From positions 1-64,000 of the forward strand of contig JBBIQS010000028.1 in NCBI GenBank assembly GCA_037442205.1: 64,000 nucleotides of DNA, in the 5' to 3' direction. Source of the stretch: JBBIQS01 sp037442205. GTDB lineage: Bacteria; Myxococcota; Myxococcia; Myxococcales; UBA5297. How positions within the stretch are numbered: position 1 is the stretch's first letter; each line of letters opens with the position of its first letter. The translations under genes and the position numbers were made by a program. Below, in pieces: positions 34,660 through 42,266 of the stretch. A model generated the notes under the pieces. The model was not told the origin of the DNA. It did no database searches and worked only from the letters and a program-made list of their open reading frames with translations.

Positions 34660-36045
34660 ATGCGGATTCGCCTGATCCAGCCTCCGCTCGTCCAGCCGCG
34701 GTATCGGCAGCTCACCCTGCCGGTGGTGGGCGCGGAGCTGGCTGCGCAGGGATTCGAGGTCGAGGCCTGCGACGAGAACGTCGAGCCGCTCGACGACTCG
34801 CCGGTGGAATGGGTCGGCATCAGCTGCCACGTCTACAACGCCCCGCGCGCCTTCGAGCTCGCGCGGCGCTTCCGCGCCCAGGGCAGCAAGGTCCTCATCG
34901 GCGGCACCTTTGCCACTCTCGCCCCGGAGCTGGTCGCGCCGCACTGCGACGGTGTGGTGGCCGGCGAGCTCGAGGGGCAGGCCGCCGAGATCGCCTCCGA
35001 CGCGCGCGCTGGCTCGCTCAAGCCACTCTACCGCGCCAGCGCGCCGCCCTCGCTCGAGCACACCGTCCTCCCCGACCTGTCGCTGACTCCGGCCGAGCGC
35101 TACCTCAAGCTCAACTTCCCCCTCGAGATCACCCGCGGCTGCAGGTTCGCCTGCCGCTTCTGCACCTCGAGCGCGCTCTTCCCCACCACCCGCAGCCGCT
35201 CGGTCGAGGACGTCGAGCGCGACCTGGAGCAGTACGACCACGGGCTGGTGGAGCTCCTGGACGTCAACTTCCTCGACGATCGCCCGGCCTTCGAGCGCAT
35301 GTTGCCGGTGCTCCAGCGGGCGCGCATCCCCGGCTGGACCGCGCAGACGACGGTGGCCGATCTCGCCGGAGATCCCGGCCTGGCCGATCGGCTCGCCGCG
35401 GCGCGCTGCCGCTCGGTCTTCGTCGGCCTGGAGACCCTGTCGCCCGAGGGATTGCGCTCGCTCAACAAGGGCTGGGTGAAGCCTCAGGCCTTCCTCGAGG
35501 CGGCGCGCCGGCTGCGCGAGGCCGGAATCCTGGTGCAGGTCGGGCTGGTGGTCGGCCTGGACAGCGACGTCCCAGAGACCTTCGAGCGGGCCGGCGACTT
35601 CCTCGAACAGGCCCGCGTGCAGTCGCTCATCGTCTCCTGGCTGCACTACTACCCGGGGACCGAGCCCTACCGCGCCTTGAAGCGGGAGGGGCGGCTGGTT
35701 AGCGAGGACCTGCGCGACTTCGACGGCAACCACCTCACCGTCCGCCCGCTGCGTGCCGAGCCAGAGGCCCTCCAGACCGCGGTGTCAGAGCTGCTCAGGC
35801 GCTTCTACGGCCCGCGCTCCGTCGCCCGGCGCGCCCTCCATGCCGGGATCGCCAAGGATCCGGCCCAGCTGGCGCACCACCTGTTCTTCAACGCGATGAT
35901 GGGCTCCTACTACCGCAACCTCGAGCGCCTGGCCGAGCGGGGCGATCCGCCCGAGCGGCGCTACATGGGGCGAGCCGCGGGCGCCACCCTCGAGGACGCC
36001 GCCGCCGACGCCGGCAGCTGGCTGCTCGACAGGCTCCTCAGCTGA
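34660..36045 (+). CDS. B12-binding-type radical SAM protein
   Basis: The 461-residue protein opens with a cobalamin-binding-like Rossmann domain (MRIRLIQPPL, VEWVGISCHVYNA, KVLIGGTFATLAPE, about 1-125). The radical SAM motif TRGCRFACRFCTSSALF follows (Cys-x3-Cys-x2-Cys, about 158-165), then VGLETLSPEGLRSLNKGW and VGLVVGLDSD. The classical Asp-x-His-x2-Gly cobalamin motif is not evident, as in several methylase and cyclase members of the class. Known family members methylate unactivated carbons or rearrange carbon skeletons (for example the hopanoid, bacteriochlorophyll and lipid-modifying enzymes). Its place beside the carrier protein and rhodanese protein suggests acyl-chain modification. 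Confidence 0.9.
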   Translation: MRIRLIQPPLVQPRYRQLTLPVVGAELAAQGFEVEACDENVEPLDDSPVEWVGISCHVYNAPRAFELARRFRAQGSKVLIGGTFATLAPELVAPHCDGVVAGELEGQAAEIASDARAGSLKPLYRASAPPSLEHTVLPDLSLTPAERYLKLNFPLEITRGCRFACRFCTSSALFPTTRSRSVEDVERDLEQYDHGLVELLDVNFLDDRPAFERMLPVLQRARIPGWTAQTTVADLAGDPGLADRLAAARCRSVFVGLETLSPEGLRSLNKGWVKPQAFLEAARRLREAGILVQVGLVVGLDSDVPETFERAGDFLEQARVQSLIVSWLHYYPGTEPYRALKREGRLVSEDLRDFDGNHLTVRPLRAEPEALQTAVSELLRRFYGPRSVARRALHAGIAKDPAQLAHHLFFNAMMGSYYRNLERLAERGDPPERRYMGRAAGATLEDAAADAGSWLLDRLLS

Positions 36046-36201
36046 CCTCCGGATTCTGGAGGGCGTCGCCGTTCCGGCGTCTGCCGCGCTCGCCGGGACG
36101 ACGAATCGCGTCGGAGCCGCGCCCGTCCGCCGTCTTCCATTGTCAGGAACTCGTCACTGCCCGAAAATGCGCGCCTGCTCCTTCCTGCCGGAGACCTGCC
36201 C

Positions 36202-36606
36202 ATGCCCGCCGCCGAGACCCTCACCATCGAGCAGCAAGTGCGGTCCATCGTGGCCGAGTCGCTAGGCAAGGACCTGGCGCTGGTGAAGCCCGAGTCGAAC
36301 CTGATGGGCGAGTTGGGCGCGGAGTCGCTCGATTTCCTGGACATCGTCTTCCGCCTGGAGCGCGGCTTCGACATCCAGATCACCCGCGGCGAGATGGAGA
36401 AGGCGGCCCGCGGCGACATGTCGGAGGAGGAGTTCGCCCCCGGCGGCGTCATCTCCGACAAGGGCTTGGAGCGGCTGCGCCAGCTGATGCCCGAGGCCAG
36501 CGGGCGCATCGTCCAAGGCTTGAAACCGACGCAGATCCTGAGCCTGTTCAGCGTGCAGACCTTCGTCAATCTTGTGCACGCCAAGAAGGCCGGGCGCTCG
36601 GTCTAG
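36202..36606 (+). CDS. Acyl carrier protein, AcpXL-like, with C-terminal extension
   Basis: The 134-residue protein has the phosphopantetheine site GAESLDFLDIVFRLERGFDI with Ser42. The SLDFLD-IVF wording is characteristic of AcpXL-type carriers that take very-long-chain hydroxy acids in rhizobia and of carriers in other specialised fatty-acid clusters, rather than DSLD-x-VEL of housekeeping ACP. It is about 45 residues longer than a normal ACP. The extra part (SDKGLERLRQLMPEASGRIV and on, ending SVQTFVNLVHAKKAG) continues a predicted helical region. There is a weak ribosome site (GGAGACC). A TTGTCA at about 36140 could be a -35 but the -10 is poor. It is the likely chain carrier for the ketosynthase cluster. 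Confidence 0.9.
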   Translation: MPAAETLTIEQQVRSIVAESLGKDLALVKPESNLMGELGAESLDFLDIVFRLERGFDIQITRGEMEKAARGDMSEEEFAPGGVISDKGLERLRQLMPEASGRIVQGLKPTQILSLFSVQTFVNLVHAKKAGRSV

Positions 36607-36616
36607 CCGGCGCTGC

Positions 36617-36646
36617 TTGCGGCAGCGAAAGCCGGTCCCCTATGCT
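36617..36646 (+). promoter_or_regulatory. Promoter for the small acidic protein gene
   Basis: TTGCGG (36617-36622) and TATGCT (36641-36646) with an 18-bp spacer, 44 bp before the ATG at 36691. It begins ten bases after the carrier-protein stop codon. Confidence 0.45.
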
Positions 36647-36690
36647 TCCTCGGACCCACTCTACCGGCTGACGATCCTTCGAGGTGTGAC

Positions 36691-36945
36691 ATGTCGTCCG
36701 ACGAGTCTCAGCGCCGCAAGCCCATCCCCGCACCTCCGCGCAAGCCGCTGGCGGGCAAGGCTCCTCCCCCCAAGCCGGCCGCGACCGACCCGTCCAACCC
36801 CTGGGACGAGGCCACCATCGTCGATCCCAAGCTGCAGGAGCTGATCAAGCGGCAGGAGGCACTCGAGCGAGCCAAGAAGCCCGGCGTGAGCGGCGCGGAG
36901 GCCGAGGGTGCCGAGGAGAGCTCCGAGAGCGAATCCTCCGAGTAG
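36691..36945 (+). CDS. Small Pro/Glu-rich hypothetical protein
   Basis: This 84-residue product has no signal peptide or membrane segment. Residues 1-35 are Pro/Lys-rich, the middle (NPWDEATIVDPKLQELIKRQ) looks like an amphipathic helix, and the end is Glu/Ser-rich. It is probably mostly disordered. A promoter at 36617-36646 and the codon pattern support it as a gene. The only nearby ribosome-site-like sequence is GAGG eight bases upstream. No function or family is recognised. Confidence 0.6.
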   Translation: MSSDESQRRKPIPAPPRKPLAGKAPPPKPAATDPSNPWDEATIVDPKLQELIKRQEALERAKKPGVSGAEAEGAEESSESESSE

Positions 36946-37086
36946 CGTGCTGAGCCAGTTTGCGCTCCGGGGCGATCGGCAGCAGCTCATCCTCGGACGA
37001 GGCCTACGCTCGCACTCTGGCCGGCGATCGGCGCTGCCCCAGCCGGCTGCGCGAGCCGAAGCACTTGGCGGAGGCGGACTGAGCGG

Positions 37087-39624
37087 TCACAACCCCCCGC
37101 GCAGCCCGATGGTCGGCAGCACGTAGCGATAGCCCGAGCCACCGGAGACGCCTCCCGACTCCTCGGAGACGGTGGCATTGACGATGTCGACGTAGAAGTC
37201 GAGCAGCCAGCTGTTCCAGACCGCGCGCTTGTCCACCCGCAGGTCGGCCCGGAACTGCCAGTCGGCGCGGCCGGCGTTGGTGCCCTGGATGGTGTTGAGC
37301 GGGGTGCCGCTCTGCAGCAGCAGCCGCCCGCCGATCTCCCAGTTGCGCGGCAGCCGGATGCCGGCCACGGCGTTGAACATGTGGGTGCGATCGAAGTCGA
37401 ACGGCGCCCAGCCTTTCTCGTAGTCGCGCTCGCTGTGCGAGAGCGTGTACGCCAGCCAGCCGAAGACGTTCTTGGCGTCGCGCTTGCGCAGCAGCACCTC
37501 GAGCCCGTACGAGCGGCCCCGGCGCTTGGTGAGGGCATCGGTGAGCGGGTTGACCTCGACCTGGCCGGCGTCTGACGGGAGCTGCCCGGGCAGCGAGCTC
37601 GGCCCCATCGTCTGACCGGGGTAGAGAGTGTTGATCGAGAGGTCGAACACCACCGGGTTCATGGCGTTGTAGTAGCCCTGCACGTCGAGGTCGATGCCCG
37701 GGGCCAGGCCGACCTCGACGCCGGCGCCGTACTGCGTCGAGACCAGCAGTCCCAGCTCCAGCGAGGCCTGGTCGGCGCCGGGGACCGGCAGGAACACCCG
37801 CGGCGGCTGGTGGTATCGGCCGACCATCGCCTTGAGCCAGAGCTCGCTCGCCTCCAGCGGCTGGCAGCGCAGCGTCAGCCGCGGGTCCAGGCTCCGCTGC
37901 TGGGCCTTGTCGTCGCGGTAGTGGTCGTAGCGGACCCCGGGGACCACCAGCAGCCGCTCCGACGGCTTGACCGGCGCCTCGAGGAAGGCGCCGACGTTGA
38001 ACAGCCGCCCCGAGGTCTGGATCAGGGAGGCGGTCATCCCGATGACCTCCTCGACCGGCCGAGCCTCCGGCGGATTGCCGCTCTCGCGCAGCAGGGCCTC
38101 GCCTCCGGCGCGGACGCGCAGCCAGGAGGCGAGCGGCAGCGACCAGGAAACCTGGGGATCGACGAACACCGACTTGTTGGAGACGGCGCCGGCGGCGAGC
38201 TGAGTCTCGTCGTAGCCCAGCAGCACCCGGTAATTCCCGTTCTGCTCTTCCGTCCCCGTCTTCCACTTCAGGTCCAGGCGGTGGAAGTGGAAGAGCAGCT
38301 CGGTGGTCATCGACGAGGAGCCGGGCGAGTCGGCCATCTGCATCACGTCCTGGGCCCCGTAGGCGAAGACCGACCAGGCGCTCTTGGGCGAACCGCCATC
38401 GAGGCGCGCCTGGTAATCCCAGTACGAGAGGCCGAGGTCGGGGGTGAGCGCCTTGAGGACCAGGCTCGGATAGCCGTAGCGCCCGGCAATGCTGGCGATG
38501 AGGTCCGTCCCGGGAACCTGCTGGCGCACGAAGAAGCCGGTCTGCAGCAGGTTGAGGTCGAGATCGACCTTGTTCTCCCCGAGCTTCGGCCTCACGGTCT
38601 GGCCGTCGATGATCCCGCCGGTGTAACCGCCGTAGCTGACCGGGAAGCCGCCGGGGTAGAAGTCGATGCGGTCGATGAACTCGGGGTGAATGACCGAGGG
38701 CCCGCCGAAGAGGTGGAAGAGCAGCGGCAGCCGGGCGCCGTCGAGGAAGATGCCGGTGTCGCCTGGGCTCGAGCCGCGCACCATCGGGATCGGGAGCAGC
38801 GACATCACCTGGGTCACGCCGGGCAACACGGTCACTGTCCGCATCGGATCGCCCATGGTCCCGGGCATCTGGTGCAGCTCGCGGCCGCTCAGGGTGGTGC
38901 GCGAGATCTCGGTTCGCTCGCGAGTGCCGACCACGACCGACTCGTAGGGATTCAGGCTCTCGCGCTCGACTAGATACTTCACCTTCAGCTGCTCATCGGG
39001 TCGCAGCACTTCGATCCGCGAGAACGGACGCAGGCCGGCCGCGGCGAGTTGGACGCGCACCTCGCCCGACGCCACCGCCAGCGAGAACCTCCCCTGCTCG
39101 TCGGAGATCGCAAAGTGCTCGCCCTCGCGGTCGCGGGCCATCAGGTTGGCCAGCGGGACCGGCCGGCGGCTCCCGCGCTCGACCACCAGACCCTCGAGCA
39201 GGGCGTCGAGCTTCTTGTTCTCGGCCTCGAGCGACGGCGGGGGCGGCGGAAGGAAGGTCTGGGTGAAGGGAACCATCACCTCCACCGGCTTGCCGTCCAT
39301 GCGCGCCGGCTCGAACCGGAAACTCTTGGCCGCCTCGAGCACCGCGCCGTCGAACGGCTCGCCGGCGCCTTCGGCGAGCTGGACCGCGGTCACCGCTCCG
39401 TCGATTCCGATGGTCAGCAGCACCTTGACGGCCACCGGCTCGGAGCGCGCCGGCGCCGCGGCCGGATAGGCGATGGAGAGCGAGCCCAGCGCCCGCGGCG
39501 GCACCAGCCCGCGCTCGACGGAGGCCGCCTCCGGCGGGCTCGCCGGCGAGGAGTCGGCCGATTGGGCCCTGGCGCCTGCCGAAACCAGCAGGCAAGTGGC
39601 CAACGCGGCGATCCGGTAGTTCAT
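37087..39624 (-). CDS. TonB-dependent receptor with fused N-terminal TonB-type domain
   Basis: This 845-residue outer-membrane protein has a signal peptide (MNYRIAALATCLLVSAGARA). A TonB C-terminal-like domain follows (about 45-125: VKVLLTIGIDGAVTAVQLAE, AAKSFRFEPARMDGKPV), then a carboxypeptidase-regulatory-like sandwich (about 150-215), a plug domain (REGTEIS-type region to FIDRIDFYPGGFPVSYGGYT, about 235-345) and a barrel ending in YVLPTIGLRGGL. Fusion of a TonB-like energiser domain with its own receptor occurs in delta-proteobacteria and may replace a separate TonB. The start (complement of 39622-39624) overlaps the previous gene by four bases (ATGA). It is the fourth gene of an outer-membrane operon; the ligand is unknown. 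Confidence 0.92.
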   Translation of the reverse strand: MNYRIAALATCLLVSAGARAQSADSSPASPPEAASVERGLVPPRALGSLSIAYPAAAPARSEPVAVKVLLTIGIDGAVTAVQLAEGAGEPFDGAVLEAAKSFRFEPARMDGKPVEVMVPFTQTFLPPPPPSLEAENKKLDALLEGLVVERGSRRPVPLANLMARDREGEHFAISDEQGRFSLAVASGEVRVQLAAAGLRPFSRIEVLRPDEQLKVKYLVERESLNPYESVVVGTRERTEISRTTLSGRELHQMPGTMGDPMRTVTVLPGVTQVMSLLPIPMVRGSSPGDTGIFLDGARLPLLFHLFGGPSVIHPEFIDRIDFYPGGFPVSYGGYTGGIIDGQTVRPKLGENKVDLDLNLLQTGFFVRQQVPGTDLIASIAGRYGYPSLVLKALTPDLGLSYWDYQARLDGGSPKSAWSVFAYGAQDVMQMADSPGSSSMTTELLFHFHRLDLKWKTGTEEQNGNYRVLLGYDETQLAAGAVSNKSVFVDPQVSWSLPLASWLRVRAGGEALLRESGNPPEARPVEEVIGMTASLIQTSGRLFNVGAFLEAPVKPSERLLVVPGVRYDHYRDDKAQQRSLDPRLTLRCQPLEASELWLKAMVGRYHQPPRVFLPVPGADQASLELGLLVSTQYGAGVEVGLAPGIDLDVQGYYNAMNPVVFDLSINTLYPGQTMGPSSLPGQLPSDAGQVEVNPLTDALTKRRGRSYGLEVLLRKRDAKNVFGWLAYTLSHSERDYEKGWAPFDFDRTHMFNAVAGIRLPRNWEIGGRLLLQSGTPLNTIQGTNAGRADWQFRADLRVDKRAVWNSWLLDFYVDIVNATVSEESGGVSGGSGYRYVLPTIGLRGGL

Positions 39625-40349
39625 CGCCACGAGAACCACCACCCGATCCCGGCGCCCAAGTTGAGCCACCACTGCTTGCCCAGCACCGGCGCCCCCGTCT
39701 CCAGATCAGTCGGCCCGAGTTCCCGGGTGCAGGCAGTCCACTGGCTGTCGGCGACGAAGTACGGCCCAGTGGAGAAGAGCGGTCCGGCGACCCACAGGTA
39801 CTCGACCCGCGCCTGGCCGGCCCAGGCGCCGCCGGTGCACGAATAGAGGTGCTCGCCGTCGGCGAAGGTGCGGCTGGCGATTTCCCCCGAGTTGTCGGGC
39901 ATCGTCGCCGGAAGCTTCACCTGCGTCAGGCTCAGGCCCCCGAAGCCCAGCGCCAGCGAAACGCCCAGCGACGGCAGCGGATGGAAGATCGGCTCGACCA
40001 GCGCCGTCCACCGCGCGCCGTTGTAGTCGCCGCGGGCCAGCGTGTAGCCGAGGGTGGCGGCCAGCGACCAGGAGTCGTCGAGCCGCAGCCGGGTTCGCAG
40101 GTGGAAGGTGGTCCCCAACATCCGCGGCGCCGGCGCGACCGCGAGCAGGTAGCCCTCCTCCACCGCCAGCTCGACCCGCAGCCCCGGCTGCATCCAAGCG
40201 GCGCGATCGTCCTCGGTAGGCATCGACAGCGACACCCGGTAGCCGTCGTCGTCCACCGCCTCGCGCTCGCTCAGGACCTTGGGCGGCTCGCCGGCCAGCG
40301 CCGACAGCGGCAGCAGAGCAGCGAGCCACACCAGGATCACTTTCCGCAT
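39621..40349 (-). CDS. Outer-membrane beta-barrel-like protein
   Basis: The chosen ATG (complement of 40347-40349) gives a 242-residue exported protein with signal peptide MRKVILVWLAALLPLSALAG. The mature part is a series of alternating strands (TFHLRTRLRLDDSWSLAATLGY, SLGVSLALGFGGLSLTQVKL, AGQARVEYLWVAGPLFSTGPYF), ending LNLGAGIGWWFSWR with a terminal aromatic cluster. This is typical of small outer-membrane barrels. It overlaps both neighbours (13 bases with the lipoprotein gene, four with the TonB receptor gene), implying coupled expression. It has a single Cys pair (YSCTGG, TACTRE). No specific family is recognised. Confidence 0.82.
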   Translation of the reverse strand: MRKVILVWLAALLPLSALAGEPPKVLSEREAVDDDGYRVSLSMPTEDDRAAWMQPGLRVELAVEEGYLLAVAPAPRMLGTTFHLRTRLRLDDSWSLAATLGYTLARGDYNGARWTALVEPIFHPLPSLGVSLALGFGGLSLTQVKLPATMPDNSGEIASRTFADGEHLYSCTGGAWAGQARVEYLWVAGPLFSTGPYFVADSQWTACTRELGPTDLETGAPVLGKQWWLNLGAGIGWWFSWR

Positions 40350-41299
40350 GGCCACCACTCGGGAAGTGAATTGGTTCGATCCCACTCGGGATTTCGGCAC
40401 AGCGGCCAGCCGCCGCATCCCTTGAGCGGCAGGAACGTGATGCGCGGGCACTCGCCGGGGTAGACGAGCGCCAGGGTCTGGGCGTCGAGGCACAGGACCT
40501 TGGGCGGCTCGGCGCCGGTGAGGTTGGGCGCCTGGTCCGGCTCGCGCACCCGCGTGGTGTCGAGCGAGCTGCAGGCCAGGCGCCGGGCCTGGGTTTCGCC
40601 GACGGGAATGGGCTCAATCCAGTGGCTCAGGCTCACGCTGCCGCAGGCCTGCGCCGGCCCGGGCAGCGCGGTGAACAGCAGCGAGAACCCTGCCGGCGGA
40701 GGGGCGCAGCCGAGGGCGGGATAGAAGGTCGATTGCGCGTCGTAGCCGCCCTCGCGGAAGGTTACCCGCTGCTGGGGCGCCTCGAGGGTCTGGAAAGAGG
40801 CGGCGACGACCCGATCGGCGAGCTGGTGGCGCGGCCCTTTGCCGGTGTTGAGGTCGAGCAGATCGAAGAGGCCGTTGCCGTTGCTGTCGGCGGCGACGAT
40901 GACGCTGCCCCAGGAGATCCGCGTCGTCTCGTCGCCCACCGCGACGCCCGCCGGAGGCAGCCGCCGGATCGGCAGTTGGAAGCTGCCGTCGCCCGCGAGC
41001 GAGATCTCTGCTTCGGACTCGACCGAGCCGGGCACGAACGAGAACGGGTCCGGGCAGGCCGCCGCCAGCTCGGGGTTGGCGCGGTACATCAGGCACCCGA
41101 GTGAATAGTTGGGCACCGCGCCCCAGACCAGCGCCGCCCGCAGCGGCGCGCCATTCGCCAGCGGCAGCACTGCCGCCAGATCGACCCGACCTTGAACCTG
41201 CGCCAGCGGCGGGGCAGCGAGTCCGAGATCGTCCACGCCGCCCAGGCAGCCGGCAGCGACCATCGCCGTGAGCAGCGAAGGGAGCACGCTAGAACGCAC
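40337..41299 (-). CDS. Lipoprotein of the TonB-receptor operon
   Basis: The 320-residue product has a lipoprotein signal (MRSSVLPSLLTAMVAAGC). The mature protein has several Cys (LGCLMYRANPELAAACPDPF, LGCAPPP, QACGSVS, LACSSLD, KVLCLDA, GECPRIT, KGCGGWPLCRNPEW) that could form disulfides. It also has an ADSNGNGLFDLLDLNTG loop resembling a calcium-binding dockerin-like or EF-hand-like Asp-rich motif. No known domain is recognised. It is second in the operon upstream of the barrel and TonB receptor. A surface ligand-capture role is possible, as for lipoproteins paired with TonB receptors. Confidence 0.8.
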   Translation of the reverse strand: MRSSVLPSLLTAMVAAGCLGGVDDLGLAAPPLAQVQGRVDLAAVLPLANGAPLRAALVWGAVPNYSLGCLMYRANPELAAACPDPFSFVPGSVESEAEISLAGDGSFQLPIRRLPPAGVAVGDETTRISWGSVIVAADSNGNGLFDLLDLNTGKGPRHQLADRVVAASFQTLEAPQQRVTFREGGYDAQSTFYPALGCAPPPAGFSLLFTALPGPAQACGSVSLSHWIEPIPVGETQARRLACSSLDTTRVREPDQAPNLTGAEPPKVLCLDAQTLALVYPGECPRITFLPLKGCGGWPLCRNPEWDRTNSLPEWWPCGK

Positions 41300-41930
41300 G
41301 GCCCACCCCCAGCCCGCTGGAGAGGAACCACCGCGCCAGCCGCGCCCCGGCTACGTTCTGCATCGTGAACCCGGGCCCCAGTCGCAGCTGCACGCTCCAC
41401 GGCGAGTAGAAGGCGACCTCGGCGCCCAGCTCGGCCCCGACGAAGGGCCCAAGCGACCAGCCATCCCGGCGCAAATCGGCCACGCCCGCGGCGAGCAGCC
41501 GGTCGTACTGCTGGCGCTGTCCAAGCTGGCGTATCAGCAATCCGCCCAGGCTGAGCTGCGCGCTCAACGCCCCCACCCCGCGGCGCCACTCCACTCCGAC
41601 CGAGGCGGCGGCCTCCAGGTTGAGGTGCGTCAGCTGCCAGTCGCGACTGGCCTCCGAGGTTCGGGCCAGGGCGAGCCGCGCGCCCCAGTACCCTCCGGAC
41701 TGCAACAGCGCTCCGCGCACCTGCACCCCGCCGCCCAGCAGCGCGCCAGTGGGAAGCGCAGTCGGCGAGGCGCTCCAGACAAAGGCCCCGATCTTCACCA
41801 CCTCGGACGCGGCGGCGCTGGGCGCGGGCGATTCCGCCGCTGCTGGGGTGCCGGAGAGAGCCGAGGCCTCCTGCGCCGGCAGCGCCGAGGGCGCAAGCGC
41901 CACGCCGAGCGCAGCGAGCCAAGGCGCCAA
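41289..41930 (-). CDS. Exported beta-barrel-like protein, first gene of the TonB operon
   Basis: There is no ATG near the start. A TTG (complement of 41928-41930) gives a 213-residue product beginning MAPWLAALGVALAPSALPAQ, which reads as a signal peptide. A GTG at 42020 is an alternative that would add 30 residues. The mature part has barrel-like strands (GALLGGGVQVRGALLQSGGYWGARLALAR, WQLTHLNLEAAASVGVEWRRG, WSVQLRLGPGFTMQNVAGAR) and ends LSSGLGVGRAF with a terminal Phe, typical of outer-membrane proteins. Its stop overlaps the lipoprotein start by 11 bases. A long frame continuing to 43028 is antisense to the lysozyme gene and is not real. Confidence 0.72.
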   Translation of the reverse strand: MAPWLAALGVALAPSALPAQEASALSGTPAAAESPAPSAAASEVVKIGAFVWSASPTALPTGALLGGGVQVRGALLQSGGYWGARLALARTSEASRDWQLTHLNLEAAASVGVEWRRGVGALSAQLSLGGLLIRQLGQRQQYDRLLAAGVADLRRDGWSLGPFVGAELGAEVAFYSPWSVQLRLGPGFTMQNVAGARLARWFLSSGLGVGRAF

Positions 41931-42266
41931 CCGGATGACACCGTGCGTCGGAAGGCAACCGGCCCCGCCCCTCGAGCGCTCCGGGCCGGGCAAGGCGGGA
42001 CTGGGGAGAGATGGGCTCACGCCGGCACCAGCGCTTCGTGGGGAGGCGCAAGACTGCCCAGAGAGGCCGTCCGCTGGCAAATCTCGGGGCTCCCGGCAAT
42101 CGGACAGTGTACGAAACCGGGCGGTTTCCTTGGGCAATTCGCCTGCGCTCACCCCCGCTTGCGCCGGCCTTCCCGAAGGCGAGCGCGCGCTCGGTGGACC
42201 GGTTACATTGGGCCGGTCGGACCGGGAGATTCGGCAGTTCTGCTTGCACAGCTCGATAGGTGTCCC
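41931..42266. other. Divergent intergenic region, no recognisable element
   Basis: 336 bp between the outer-membrane operon and the lysozyme gene. GC-rich, with short inverted repeats such as CCGGTCGGACCGG, but no clear -35/-10 pair, RNA structure or small gene. GATAGG at 42255-42260, six bases before the TTG start of the lysozyme gene, could be a -10 or part of its ribosome site. Confidence 0.5.
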
